From: Chrysomallon squamiferum
Taxonomy: Eukaryota > Mollusca > Gastropoda > Neomphalida > Peltospiridae
Length of the DNA stretch: 64,000 bases
Reading direction: 5' to 3'
NCBI GenBank assembly: GCA_012295275.1
Contig: CM022669.1
Span: forward strand, 7,146,989-7,210,988
Shown here in pieces: positions 1-13,547 of this stretch (its first letter is position 1; each line of letters opens with the position of its first letter). A model generated the notes under the pieces. The model saw only the letters and a list, made by a program, of their open reading frames with translations, searched no databases and was not told the DNA's origin. The position numbers and the translations under genes were made by a program.

Positions 1-54
1 CAGCCATGTAAGGGTGACAACTCTAAGGTCTATTTATTTTCTTCATAAATCAAG

Positions 55-1207
55 ATGGCTACCGAAGCTCTTCGTGCCGAAAACCCCGATTCTTTGGAAG
101 CATTGAACAGAGAAGCAGAAGATCTCAAATCGAAGTTAGAAGAAGAAAAAGATAAGCTCAATGATGTAGATAGTAAGTATTATTTGTCACTGATCTAGCG
201 TGAGTGTAACTGTAAGGGCGTGAAAACATACCAATATCTATAACTGTATAAGTTATGTTACGAATGAAACTTACTACTTAGCCTATTAAATCTAGAGGCA
301 TTGGCAGATTGTGATCATCTACACTTTCACTTTGCTGATTTTAATGTTGTATTTTTCAGTGTGTGTTCTGGGTCAGAGACTGGACAGTCTGCCTCCATTA
401 AACATCAAACCACGACGAGTGTTGAAGGGACACCAGGGGAAAGTCCTCTGCATGGACTGGTCATCTGACAAGCGACACATAGTGAGCTCATCACAGGTAC
501 AGAAACAGAGATAATAAGTGAAACATACATGTTATAGTGCGATTTAATGATAAAAGATGAAATAATGAATGACAAAGTAGTAGTGTGCGAGTGACAGACA
601 AGCAGAATGCAAGGGAAATCGACAAGACATACTGAGTATGTGTAAAAGGAAGGTGTGATAAACTTGGAATGAATGAAATAAAAAACAGATATAATTTTTT
701 TTTTGCAAGGTGATGTTCTTGATATATCTGTTAGTTTTGTTTATACCTTTTTTTTTTCATGACTGAAAGTGAAAACATTTTGGATGAAAATGATCTAGGC
801 ATCTCTGAACTATTATAATCTTACAAGTTGACATAATGATTGTGTTTTCTCTAATAAACTGTACACAATGATTTTTTAATCATAATGTCTCAGTGTCTCA
901 ACGTAGTTACTGTATGACAGTATAAGCGAAAAACCTTTTTAGCGTCATCAGAACCTGACTAGAATGAAACTGAGATTAATGTCTCTACTAGTGTGACTAA
1001 GTGATATAGTTGTATACACGGACATGGTGTAAGCACATTTATCAGTTTCCTGATACAGAAAAACTCAGGATGTATGACTCTGTCATTTTGTTTCAGCAGG
1101 AAGCATGAATTGGTATCATTTATCATCTCAGCCTTTTAACATTAATAAACAACTGTATAATTATAAATTACTTGACACAATAACGATAATAATTATAATA
1201 ATAATAA

Positions 1208-1238
<31 letters not shown>

Positions 1239-3226
1239 AAAAATATATATATATATTTAAACACGGACATGGTGTAAGCACATTTATCAGTTTCCTGATA
1301 CAGAAAAACTCGGGATGTATGACTGACAAGTTGTTTCATCAGGAAACATGAGCTTGAATCATTTACCATCTCAGCCTTTAACATTAATAAACAACTGGAT
1401 AATTATATATTACTTGACACAGTAATAATAATAATAATAATAATAATAAATTAAATAAACAAATAATTAAAAAATATATAACTATTAATAATAAAAAAAA
1501 AAAAATGAAAGAAAGAAAGAAAAGTTAAAAAGAATATATATTTTTATTTTTATTGAGAAACATTTTTTTATTTGAACATGTGCGTATTATCTTTTTTCAG
1601 GATGGCAAAATGTTGGTGTGGGATGCTTTCACAACAAACAAGGTGATTCACATAAACAAAACAAGTCAAAAAATTAAACCAGACAAAAAACCCCTAATGA
1701 AATGACTTAACTGCTGAAAATACGTTTCCAGAAATTAATAAATAAAACAGATTTGTATCTTACACGTTAAATAAATAATTTAGTTTTATTAAAATTAATT
1801 ATATATAATTAAAATCATCATGATGCAAATACTCTTCTACCATCGATTATTAGATATTGAATATATGCTTTAAAAAATTATGTTTTAGATTTTTATTTTA
1901 TTTTTTAATTTAAAATTTGTTATTGATATGATTTATATAATTTTGACAGGAACATGCTGTTACCATGCCAACCACCTGGGTGATGGCTTGTTCCTATGGC
2001 CCTTCTGGGAGTGTTGTTGCATGTGGGTAAGTAATTGTTAATAAATACCTATTAATAATAATAATAAAATAAATTCCCTGTAAATTATTTTAAAACTTTT
2101 TTATTTTTAATTATGCAGTTTTATGCTGTTGTTATATTAATAAAGATGAATGGACAACAAATACTAATCGGCTCTCTGGTTTTAGGCAGTACGCTAATAA
2201 AAATGTTTCTGAATCATTATATTCTACAATACTGAATTAGTTACAAGGGAGGAATGATATGTTTTAATCAGTCACACACTCAGGGCATTTAATTTAGAGA
2301 TTATAAATAATTTTTTATTTAACAATATAACACATTTTATGTAGTAATATAAACTTTTTATTGAGTGACATAATTTTATATAGCAATATAACACATTTTA
2401 TTTAGTGATATAATTTTACGTAGCAGTATAACACATTTTATTTAATGATGTAACACATGTTATTTATGATCATATGGTGCTGCACATACAATTCAGATAA
2501 CAAGAGATAATGTGAAACTGCCACACTGATTTCTACAAAGATACACTAAGACATATTGTTTGCCCATGCTGGTCACAAACAACTACTATTTTCCAGAAAT
2601 TTTAGTCTTTTGGCACTATTAGTCTTTGTAGTGATATTGATTGTAGATATTTGATAATGTTTATTCAGAGAACTAGGTAACACACACACAGTCTACACTA
2701 TAACACATTTTATTTAATGATACAACATTTTATTCAGCTATATAACACATTTTGTTTATGATCATATGGTTTTGGACATATAGTTCAGATAACGACAGAT
2801 GATTTGAAACTGCCAATCTACTTTTATTTCTACATGCATACACTAATAGTCATTGTTTGCCCATGCTCGTCACAAACTTTATAATACTTTTTGCCACCAA
2901 TTTTAGTCTTTTTACATTATTTTTCTTTGTAGTGATATTAACTTGTGATGTTTGATAATGTTAATTCAGAGGATTAGATAATAAATGCACAATCAACACT
3001 GAGTTTGTACAAGAATATTAACTTGAGATATTTGATGATGTTTATTCAGAGGACTAGATAACAAATGCACAATCTACCCTCTGAGTTTAGACGAAGATCC
3101 TGCAACAAAGAAGAAAGCAGTGGCAACACACACAAGTTACTTATCTTGTTGTTCCTTCACCTCATCTGATTATCAGGTTTCATTATTAACTTATTTTTTT
3201 ATTACTTTTTAATTTTGTTTGTTGAT

Positions 3227-3257
<31 letters not shown>

Positions 3258-6200
3258 GTTGTGGTTTTTATCAATTGTTTATTTATTTATTTATTTTATT
3301 TATTTTATTTATTTTATTATTTTAAGTACAGACAGTTTAGGAAAGAGTTCTTAAAATTTTATATAATGATACAAAACATGTATATTAAGAAATAACACAT
3401 TTTATACACAGCTGTCTAATATTGGGCATATTATTAAGAACTACTCTTATTTAGAAACCAATTTTCTGTTTCAATAGTAACAAAGATATTTTTTCACAAC
3501 ACTAGTTTTCAAATTGAAGATAACTAAATGCTAAGCTGGATATGTATATATTTGTAAATGTATTTGATTGAATTGGTTGATTTATTGCAAATATACAATG
3601 ATGTTTTCAATTAGATACTAACAGGAAGTGGAGACAGCACTTGTGCATTGTGGGATGTAGAAAGCAGTCAGCTGATTCAGAGTTTCCATGGACATGCAGG
3701 GGATGTGATGAGTATTGATCTGTCTCCAACAGAGACAGGAAATACATTTGTTTCAGGGGTGAGGACTCAATATTTATGTCAATGAATAATTAACAAAAGA
3801 ATGTTAAAATGACATACCGTATATACTTGTGTATAAGTCGAATTTTTGGGAGACTATATTAAGGTAATATTTTGGTGGTCGACTTATACATAGGTAATGC
3901 TTTTGTAGCTGTTGCTGAAGAGTTGCCATTTTGATTATTTTTTGCTATGGGATGCATCTAAAATAATCGCGGTCTTTCAGCTTTTCAAAAATATAATTTT
4001 ATCGTATACAAAAATTTGAAAAATTAAATAACAAAACCAAATATGAATTTAAAACATGATATTCTTCTGTTTAATGACATAAAAATACATTTTAAAGCGA
4101 GAAAACCGTCAGTATGGCGTTATGCCTTATGGCGTCTTGCAATGATTTAGGCTGATTCTGTAATACATGCATTTACATTATTATGGTATGTTCGTGCAAG
4201 TTACAGCTCGTGCAAGTTATGTTATAGTAGGCGTACAATGTAGGCCTTCATGGCACTCTCACACTGGTCTAAAAATAGTGACGGTGCCTGGAATCTACAT
4301 TCGACTTATACACAAGTAATACCTAAAATGATGCAATTTTTGGTCTTAAAATACATATTGACTTATATATAAGGTCGCCTTGTACACAAGTATATACGGT
4401 AGTTCAGTTATAAATGTTAACAACTACAAATGCATTAAAACAACACTACATAAAATAAATGTCTGTCAGAATGGAATAAAAAAGCATATTTCATTCCTAG
4501 ACAAATAAATTCTGAGTATCTTAGAATACAATAATCCACAAAATACTAATATAATCTTAATATCTGATGTGTGATTTAATCTTTTGGATGTAACAATTTC
4601 TGAATGGGTATGTAATGTCTTTTAATATGCTGCACACTTTCTGTATGAAACTTTCTGAAATGTTTTAAACGGATGAACGTGTTTTTTTCTCACTAACATT
4701 TCTGTTTGTGTAACTAAGGGCTGTGACAAGGTTGCCATGGTGTGGGACATGAGGACAGGGGACTGTGTCCAGGTGTTTGATGGACATGACTCGGACATCA
4801 ACAGTGTTAAATTCTACCCCAGTGGTGATGCCTTTGCTACTGGTTCAGATGATGCCACGGTAAATTGCAGTTAACTTAATGTGTTTGGATTTGGTGTGTA
4901 AGAATTTGCCAAAATGCACTGCAACATTTTATACTGGATAATAAAAACATTGGGAAATTTTTGTCTTTTAAACGAAACCACTGAAAAGTTATATTAATTT
5001 AAGCTGTAATAAAAAGGTTGTTTTTTTTTAAAATTATAATTACATTCTTATAATGTAATAAATCCAAAATAACTTAATATATAATGTGAACATTTTGTGA
5101 TTTATTGTTGTTGTTGTTGTTGTTGTTTAAGGGTATTTGAAATACATTTCTTGTGTCTGTTTTTTTCCAGTGTCGACTGTTTGATCTGAGGGCTGACAGA
5201 GAGGTGAACTGTTACAAGAAAGAAAGCATTATCTTCGGGTGTAATGCTGTACACTTTTCTGTCAGTGGTATGTTGCTTTTCTCTGGTCTATGTTGTGTGT
5301 GTGTGTGTGTATATGATAGAAAACCCACCCAAGTGTGAAACTTAGTACAGATAAGTATACTGCTTGTTGTTGTCTTTAATAAGTCTTGTATAATAACACA
5401 CACACATTCATTTGCTTATATTCAGAAATGCATACCAAATTTATACCATTATACCAACACTACCATTTTGATTTACTTTCATTTACTCTTTATAAAATGA
5501 CATTTTCATGCTTCATAATGCTGATAGGAAAAACAATTTATTAAAAATTAAAAATCAAGGTTATAATTTCTATAATAGTAATAATACAGAACTAATAAAT
5601 ACATATATAGTGTATGTGTGTGTGTGTAAAGGCTATATTCATATTTTATATTTTATATTTTGTATCAGTAGCATTAAAAATTTTACTAATGATTAATGTT
5701 CCTTTGTTTTACCTTTCTAAGATGTTGGTTTTCAGAAACATTATCAGATTATTTTTGTAATTAAAATAATTATTTCATTACTTACAGGGCGATTATTATT
5801 TGGAGGTTACAACGATTACACCATCAATGTGTGGGATGTTTTGAAAGGCACCCGACTTAATATTCTTTATGGCCATGAAAACAGAGTTACATGCCTTGGA
5901 GTGTCACCAGATGGCACTGCTCTGTGTACTGGAAGTTGGGACTATACATTAAGGGTAACTTTAAGTATATTTTAAGGAGATGTTTAAGATAACATATTAG
6001 ATAATATTGGAACTATATATATTAGTTGAAATTCAGAATATATATTGATTATATAAGTGTGTGTGTGTATAATTGTTTTTCAGTTATCATTATTTTTCTG
6101 TTACTGTTACTGTTTTATTTTTATTTATTGTTCTTGTTATTATTATTATTGGTGTTTTGGTTTTGTCATTGTTCTTAAATGATTTTTTTTTTTCCTTTTT

Positions 6201-6354
6201 TTGTGAAAAGGGGTTATTGATTTTATTTAATTTAAAACTGAGAAGTGTCCATCCAAAGAAACATATTCTCACAAAACAATAAGCATACAAATCATTTTGT
6301 TTTGCTTTTAAAAAACATGTAAATTACAACTTTGTTTTATAGGTATGGGCATAA
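55..6354 (+). CDS. GNB5: Guanine nucleotide-binding protein subunit beta-5, complete, 10 exons
   Basis: Gbeta5 is the atypical G-protein beta subunit that pairs with the GGL domain of R7-family RGS proteins and helps switch off Gi/o signalling. The coding exons I join are 55-172, 360-496, 1601-1642, 1950-2026, 3050-3176, 3615-3758, 4719-4859, 5171-5267, 5788-5954 and 6343-6354. They total 1,062 bases: 353 residues plus TAA, the same length as the short vertebrate isoform. All introns are GT-AG and every phase closes. An N-terminal charged helix (about residues 1-40, beginning [12 protein letters not shown]) precedes a seven-blade WD40 propeller. WD-type strand ends are visible as [34 protein letters not shown] and the C-terminal VWA. 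The ATG at 55 is chosen because the N-terminus matches the family. No frameshift or missing blade is seen. The 5' UTR begins before the window or within its first 54 bases. Confidence 0.97.
1014..1440. repeat. Tandem duplication inside GNB5 intron 2
   Basis: Two direct copies of about 180 bp lie near 1014-1200 and 1259-1440. Both contain acacggacatggtgtaagca, then a tract with a tttcctgatacagaaaaact core, and end in ATT/AAT microsatellite. They differ by scattered substitutions and small indels. No coding potential is seen. Confidence 0.85.
2420..3049. repeat. Tandem copies of the GNB5 exon 5 acceptor region
   Basis: Two units of about 260 bp (about 2420-2685 and 2690-2955) plus a shorter one run up to the true exon 5 acceptor at 3049. 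Each carries the motif ttgcccatgct and ends in a degraded copy of the acceptor and first exon bases: ttcagagaactagg near 2665 and ttcagaggattagataat near 2965. The second decoy retains about 20 bases resembling the exon before diverging. The last unit leads into the exon that keeps the reading frame. Confidence 0.8.
3190..3325. repeat. TTTA microsatellite in GNB5 intron 5
   Basis: Repeated TTTA and TTTTA units start just after the exon 5 donor. A similar tract recurs near 39960-40020 and 63140-63180 in intron 1 of the TTC24-like copies. Confidence 0.85.
3817..4399. mobile_element. MITE-like element in GNB5 intron 6
   Basis: This is a non-coding element of about 583 bp with terminal inverted repeats starting ccgtatatacttgtgta. 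The right end reads tacacaagtatatacgg, its reverse complement. TA flanks both ends (3815-3816 and 4400-4401), which fits a TA target-site duplication as made by Tc1/mariner-type transposases. Subterminal copies of tcgacttata occur in both orientations. No open transposase frame is present, so it would be non-autonomous. I do not assign a named family. Confidence 0.75.
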
Positions 6355-7429
6355 TGCTGTTAATGACAGTGTAGCAGGAAAAGATAACCACGAATACTTA
6401 CATCAGTGCACATTAACTACAGTGACTGAGCTTGCAGTAAGCACCATGACATAGTGAGGAGCAGATAAGTCATTAAAAAAGTCCTCCTTAGTGACTGCAC
6501 ATTGTTATTATGCATTAGTATATGTCTATTAATAATAAATATATAAATTAGAAAAACAATGAAATAATAATAATGGAGGATGTTTGTAAACCACTAAGTC
6601 ATATTTTTTTGTTTTTTTGTTACTGTATATATTTTTATGTAGAACTAAATGTGTTTCAGATTTTAATTTTGTTTCCAATGGATGCAATTTATGTTTTGAA
6701 AATTAATCTGATGAGAATTAAGGATCAAGTTGAAATTTTTATACTAAACATGTGATTATTGCAACAAAAAAAAATGGTCTAAACTTACCAATCGTTTACA
6801 CACAGAGTGTATATTTGCTTATGGAGATTTATTAGTCTCATTGTTGTCAGTTATTTGACAAATTATTACATTATAATAAATGAAATAATTATTTTAAGTT
6901 ATGTATTGATTTCAGTTTGTTATTTCAGTTTGTTATTTCCAACAAGAAAGAATGATTTTTTATGTGTTTTGATATGTAAACAAATTTCGAAAATCACCTT
7001 TTTTTGTTTATTTAATAAAAATAAAAACAAGCCAGTCATAATTATATATTACTAGTCATTTACAGATGTGGGTTATATAGTTAAATGGGACCAGAGTTCT
7101 TTGTCACAAGTGCAATATTATGTTTTTGTTGTTATCTTTTTGCATTTATATTAATAGCATTTTATTAACATGTGCAAGATTTCTGTGTTCTGTTGTTAAT
7201 ATCTGGATAGCATAATAATAACAAAATGTTTAGCTTATTGAGTGTACATAATAATGAATGTTAAGTTGTTGTAATTTAGGTCTGTGAACTTGTGGATATT
7301 TTCAAAGTATGCATGGCCACAAACATAATTTGTACATACATAACATGCATGCATATATACAGACACGTACAATTATGTTTTTAAAATATGTGTGTGTATG
7401 TTCATGTTTGTTGGAATGCATATCTTGAA

Positions 7430-7505
7430 TATGTATGTTTGTATGTATGTACGTATGTATGCATGCATGTATGTATGTATGTATGTATGTATGTATGTGT
7501 ATAGA
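7430..7505. repeat. TATG microsatellite
   Basis: Repeats of TATG with interspersed TACG and TGCA units. The duplicated copy near 44180-44250 is shorter and more interrupted. Confidence 0.9.
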
Positions 7506-8265
7506 CACATTTATGTAGTGTGTAATAGTGCTTTTATTTCAGAATTTTTATTTATATACACTATATTAATATTTTAGATAAAATAAGCCTGCATTAAGAA
7601 ATGTATATACTCAAATTTATGTAAAATGTTATAGTCCTTTTATTTCAGATTTTTAGTTTGTTTACAGAATATTAAGAGAGAAAAAAGACAAGAAAGTATT
7701 ATTTACAGTGACAGTAGTCAGGGAAAGCAGGCAATAATTGTTATTTTCATTTATTTTTGTTAAATTTACAATTGTTTTTGTAGTGTTTATTGTTTATGAA
7801 ATATTCTGATCACTGAAATTTACATTTTTTAATATGATCATTGTTTCTGAGTTTTAAATGATATTTTACATTTTTTGCTCATTTTATGTTTTAGATAGTT
7901 TAAGATTTTTAATTGCATTTACTGGCATTTTGAAAAACATTTATTTTGTGTGATACTAAAATTTTTTTTTTTTTTTTATTCATCATTTATATTTAGAAGA
8001 AAAAATAAGTTCATCAAAAACTAAATATTTATATAAATTTTATTAAATTTAATAAATTTTGAAAATTAATTTACTAAATTTTGAAAATAAGTTTAAATGT
8101 CAGTATTTAATGATATTGCTTTAAATATTTATTTTGATATTCTTTTTTATTTCATTTACTATTTATTTCATTATAAACATCAAAAAATCTCAAAGAAACC
8201 TCTAAACCTTTAAAATAACACAAATTTGTAATTGCATTTTTATTTCAATTAAAAATTAATCTGAT

Positions 8266-8385
8266 ATGATGTATTATTATTATTATTATTATTATTATTT
8301 TTTTTTTATTATTTTTATTTTTATTTTTATTTTTATTTTTATTTTTATTTTTATTTTTATTTTTATTTTTATTTTTATTTTTAAT
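8266..8385. repeat. TTA and TTTTTA microsatellites
   Basis: A TTA run is followed by a long run of TTTTTA hexamers. Both are simple-sequence DNA. The open frame across them (tyrosine then phenylalanine/isoleucine runs) is an artefact of the repeat. Confidence 0.95.
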
Positions 8386-11300
8386 TTACTTGAAGACAGT
8401 TGTGAGATTTTTGTATGTTATAATCTATGTGGAATATGCATGCCTAACGGTAACAAATGAACAAGTTAATTAGAGATTTTGGAAATACTTGCGTTAGTTT
8501 AATTAACAGAAAAAGAAAATTTAAAATTAAAGTATCTGATATAATCAATGTACCCAGTCCCATTTCCATAAATGAATTTTGTTTATATATTGATTTATGT
8601 TTTGTTTTTAATGTTACGTTTTATTGTATTTTTCTGTGAGCCACTGAACTAAAGAAAATAAATAAATATTTATTTTTGTTTTGTTTTAATGTAAACAAAT
8701 TTGTTTTATCAGTCAAACTTGCATAAATATTATTTTATGGAGATAATGAAAGAACGTTTTCCTTGAACCACAGGTTTTTATTTATTTTTTATTTTTTTAA
8801 AGTTTATCTTTGGTAATATAAAGAAGTAATCTTAATACATTCTGCATTACATCAAAGTTATGTTTTATTTATTTATTTGTTTATTTACTTTAATCCATTC
8901 TTAATAATAAAAATAGATCAAAAAAATATTAGTGCTGTTTTTCTGTGATTCTGACATCATCACATAGAGGAAAGACTGGTTTCCACTAAAATTATCAGAA
9001 AAACAGTAGACTGTAGTTCCACTAGATACTTGATGATGTCATGTCTCTAGTTATGAAAAGATAAAACACTGACACTGAAATCTTCTGTAACCATATTTTT
9101 TTAATGTTATATTTCATTATTAACAAAACAGTAATAACATGGGAAAGCATAAAGAATTTTATTAGACCATTTATTCATATTACCATATGTACATTTTTAA
9201 AGAAATGTGTCAAGATGTTATCAATACTAATGTATGTGTTGCAGTATTTGTTAATGATTTTTATTATTCACTTTGTTGGTATCTGAATAGTATCAAAAGG
9301 CCATGCATTCTAGCAAAACAAAAAACATTTAAAAATGTATTTATTTGTCTTACGTCTTTCTCCTTAACTTTAATAATATTCCTTATGTTTATATGGATTT
9401 TACATAAATAAATACTGACATTTCTTTTTTTTTTTTTTTAAATTTCAAAGATATTCTAAAATAATAAAATAACATTATAAAATAATAATTAAATACAAAA
9501 GAATTAATTTTCGGCATACTTAATCACACTTTTTAAATTAAACTATCATGAATTGTTTTCAACATTTATTTTTAATTTATTTATTTTATTTTAAACCAGA
9601 ATTAGTTAATTGTGTTAACTTTTGATCTCACCTCATGAAGAAAATAACATCAAATTGATATTACAAAATGGTAAACTTCACCCATGAAAAGAAATCTCTT
9701 AAGAGTTGTGCGTGAGTATATATGTGTGTATATACATGTGTGTGTCAGAGGGGGAGAGAGAGAGAAAATATCTTAATAAATCTCAGTGGTGTGAAACTGG
9801 TATTAAAATATTTATCAAATTTAACTTATGGCACAATTTTACTTTTAATTTCTGTGATCACTAAAATATTTTTAGTTGCCAATTTTTTTTGTTCTTTTTG
9901 TTTTGTTTTATCTACTTACATGTTTTGTTTAATGTGGCTCTGTAGTTTATTACATTTATAATCAAAAGAAACAAAAATTAATAAACTAATTTTCTTTCTG
10001 TAAAAACTGTTGAATGCAACTGATTTTGATAGGAAGAATCACATTGTTCATAAAATGCAATCACTTTACTTCATGAGATTTTTACTTTCTAAAATCATTT
10101 ATCTGATATTTACTTAAATAAAACATAAAAACCATCATGTTTGTTTTAAAACAACGATTCATAAATGATTGATTCATACATATAATACAGATATTTGATT
10201 CACTGCAAACAGATTGATTCATAATGAACAGATTGATTAAGAAACAATTATTACAGCTTCGTTACCCAAATGTGTTCAGTTAAAAGATATCTAAAACTAT
10301 TTAAATGTTTCAATATAACTAAAATACTGTGTGTGTGTGTGTGTGTGAGACCCATCACTGAATCAAGTCACATGGCCAATGTTGCCAAATGTTTAGCTTT
10401 AGTAATTGTGGACTGACATAGAACATTCAGGGATGAATTAACATTAAAGTGATAGTGTTGGGATATGAAAATGTTCATACCTTCAATCAGTCAGAATACA
10501 ACAGGACCTGTTTTCATGTGATGGGTCACGTGTTCTATGTGTTGCTTAGTATTTTTTTTTTTTTTTTTTTTTTAATATTAGACTGGGTTTTTTTGGCACT
10601 CAGTTGTTAGTTATGATATCATCATGTAAAATCATGCAATAAACTGTCAGTTTTGACACCTACAGGTTTTGTTGAATTTTTTTATTTTATATAGATATGT
10701 ATCTTCTATCAGTGATCTAGTCCTAGACTGTGTACAATTAAATTATTCTAAAAGATTATTTATTTAGAATGTGGAGTGTACACCAAAATTTATATTTAAA
10801 TAAAATCTCAATTTGATAAATTACAAGCTAAATTATTAACTAAATTTAAGTTACCATAGATAAAAACCAACATAAACTATGTAAGATAAATAATACGTTA
10901 TCAAAGTTTTATTTTTATTTGTGACAATATTTATTTATTTATGATTTTTTGTCAGTTTCTGTTTCTGCTAGGAATCCTCCATCAATTTTCACAAAAGATG
11001 GTGAAAACAACTAAATTTAACAATATATTTATCTTTTTGTTTTAACTGTTACTCAGTGATGATAAAATTATCAATAAAATATATTAAATTTATTAAATAT
11101 AATAAATAATCTTCATTCATGCATAAAAACTTGTTCATTTAATATATCAAACAAAATACATATAACTACATTATAAGAGTCATGCATGAACACAAAAATA
11201 ATTATGTAATCTATCCTAAGATACGATAATTACGTGTATTGGTGTAAGGGAAGCAACTCTAAAACAATATCTTCACGTTTAATATTTCTGTTACTACTAA

Positions 11301-11544
11301 AGAAAATAGATTAGTTGCAGTAGCAGTAATAATAGTTATCTAATTCTTTGAAAATGACTGCTCACTAAGTTATCCACTATATTATTATCATCAGAAAGTA
11401 AATAATTAAAGCCAAGAGAATAGAGAAAATATCACATTTGTCCACTGCAAAGTTAAAAAATGGACAGTTGCTCTCTGCCAGCCACTGCCCCCCCCCCCAC
11501 CAGGATATTCTTTAAAATGGCCAGCTCCAGGGCAATTCTTCTGT

Positions 11545-11880
11545 GTTTGGACCTGACAGGAATGCTTCAAACACCTGACTCAATCAACATGTCAAAATAT
11601 TCTGGATCTAGAACATATTAACCTGTATCATACCAACCCTGACATCAAACACTTCTATGGTATGCTTGGCAGACTTGCACTTCTTCCTTTAGGTAAGTTA
11701 GAGAAGGAATGGACTGGTCACAGAATAACACACCGGCTGAGCTGGATGACCTCCCTAGCTACTTTGTGTGTATCAAGCACAGTCAGGAGAATTTAACCAG
11801 TGCTATTCAATCCAGACCATCTTTGCTCTTCAGAAGACTGCCTCCCCTCTTCCCAAACTGTCACAGTGAAGTTTGAAATA
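11545..11880 (+). mobile_element. Possible transposase remnant, copy 1 (frame broken)
   Basis: This stretch is nearly the same as 44640-44960, where one frame is open for 96 codons. Here a 4-base GTGT insertion near 11767 breaks that frame. The translated text includes NPDIKHFYGMLGRLALLPLG, which resembles the segment after the catalytic core in MULE-type transposases (a charged helix, then an AL-x-FLP-like motif). That resemblance is weak and from memory. It could instead be an old non-coding repeat with an accidental frame. Confidence 0.3.
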
Positions 11881-13098
11881 GGACAAACAAAATATGTGAA
11901 TGCTTGAACTTTGCATTTATTCACATATATTTGGAAACCAGCATCCAACTCTTTACTCTGCAAAATCTCGGCTGTAGATTCAATTGCAATGATCCAGTTT
12001 CAAAGTAGAAAGAACATGTTGATACCAGAAATGAGAGTACCAGTAGCATCAGTACGTAATTGAATTTCACAGGAGGAATATCTTGATTGTGTTGTAATTG
12101 TTATTGATGCTACACTGACATGTATGATTTTGATAAATGTGTAAATTACATAATTTTCATTTCCTAGTCAGTGGTGCGTTGGCCAAATAATTTTATTCTA
12201 AATCAACCTTAATATTAGTAGAGCTTTATAATATGCCATCTAAAATATCATTTTGTGAATTACTTGCAGAGATAATTGAGATTTTTTCTTTGCTAAAAAA
12301 ACAAAAAAAACACATATAACCCCCAAACAAAAACCATAAAGAAACAAAACAAAACAACAATAACAAAGTTAAACTTTATTTAAATAAGGAAAATAATAAG
12401 CAAGCAAACAGAAAAATAAATGAAACTGAAGGAAAATTATATTAATAAAAAAGTAAAAAGAAAATACCATTATTTTTAGTCTAAATTCTTTTATTCTGCA
12501 CCAAAACTATTGCCATTATTTTGCTGATACAAGAGTTTACACCAAAGCTCTATTAATTTAATTACAATAAACACATTCAAACATTATTATCAGGGTTAAA
12601 TTAAATGAAGACCAACTGTTAAAAATCCAGGAGTTGAAGAACCCTGGTTTGTTCTGTACTCATATATTATTCATTAGAAAGTATTCATAGATTGTTTTAG
12701 AATATACATTACTCTTTGTAAAAAAATATTTCATAAACCATATGAAGTACAAATCAGTCCGTGTAACATACGTATGTATCAGATAGTGTCAAATTCTTGC
12801 ACCAACAGAATTATCTAAGCACAAAAGAACGAAAATGAAACCTGATTTGTACCTTATCTGAAATACTTAAATTTTATACTACTCCAAATACTGCTTTAAT
12901 ATGTACTGCAAACACTTAATTTATTAAACATTAATAAACTCATTTAGTAAATTTTATTTTTAGTGATTCCATTCTGAACTCGTTTTAAAAATTAATTAGA
13001 AAATTTTAGTATAAATATTAATTTCATTAAACTGTGATACTTTTATTTTTGCACATCTCTTTAAACTATGTTTTAATATTCTTTTGAATTTCTATGTT

Positions 13099-13185
13099 GT
13101 TGTATTTGGTTTGACACCCAATAGCTGATATGTTTTTCATGCTGGGGAGTCATTACACATTCATTCACTCATTCCATTAGATAGC
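13099..13185 (+). repeat. SINE-like repeat tail, copy 1
   Basis: The segment reads tttgacacccaatagctgat, then a tgctggggagtcatt-like core, then an attcattcactcattc simple tail. A near-identical copy is at about 46632-46722. I recall very similar repeats from molluscan genomes; that assignment is unverified. Confidence 0.5.
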
Positions 13186-13441
13186 AGTGCTGCTTCAGAG
13201 TGTAATATAACTAATATTTAATGACTGCAGCCAGTAATGACATTACAGGATCAGTCCTCTTTTTCATGTACATGTTGTAATTTCCTAATGAAACGTGATT
13301 TATAACACATATCATAAGCTGCTGTTTGTAATTCAGTAAATACAAAACATGATAACTAAATCACAAATTAATATCCAGCAAGTGATTAAAAAATATCAGT
13401 ATGTTCTTGTGTTATTAAAGAAAACAATTCTTTTTTTAATG

Positions 13442-13547
13442 CTACATGATAATACATATTTTAGATTCCTTCTCTTGACTTGTGGACTCCTTGCTTGTTT
13501 GCTCCTTCTCAGCTTTCTCCTCATGATACTCTCGCATTCTTCTATTC
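13442..13547 (-). CDS. Copy A last exon, ending in CaaX motif CIIM
   Basis: A strong acceptor (tttttttttcag) opens the last exon in phase 2. The peptide begins NRRMREYHEEKAEKEQTSKE and ends ESKICIIM, then TAG. The last four residues fit the CaaX rule, and methionine in the last position is typical of farnesyltransferase substrates. A lysine two residues before the cysteine and a charged helix precede it. The prediction is that the protein is membrane-associated through a C-terminal prenyl group. Confidence 0.7.

Larger units (their letters stand above)
6355..13441. other. GNB5 3' UTR and convergent intergenic region
   Basis: Between the GNB5 stop and the TTC24-like stop lie about 7 kb of AT-rich DNA with no supported gene. 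Short open frames here are low-complexity and lack protein-like composition. AATAAA-type signals occur soon after the GNB5 stop (near 6535) and at several later places, so the 3' UTR end cannot be fixed. Stretches around 6620-8000 and 11540-12640 recur in degraded form at about 43350-44640 and 44640-45840, so they belong to the large duplicated block. Confidence 0.7.

Noticed and set aside
6073-7577. Short frames in the GNB5 downstream region (Phe/Ile/Val-rich, Cys-Met runs)
   Set aside because: Low-complexity 3' UTR and TATG microsatellite. No homology or splice context is recognised, and the frames are broken in the duplicated copy at 43-44 kb.
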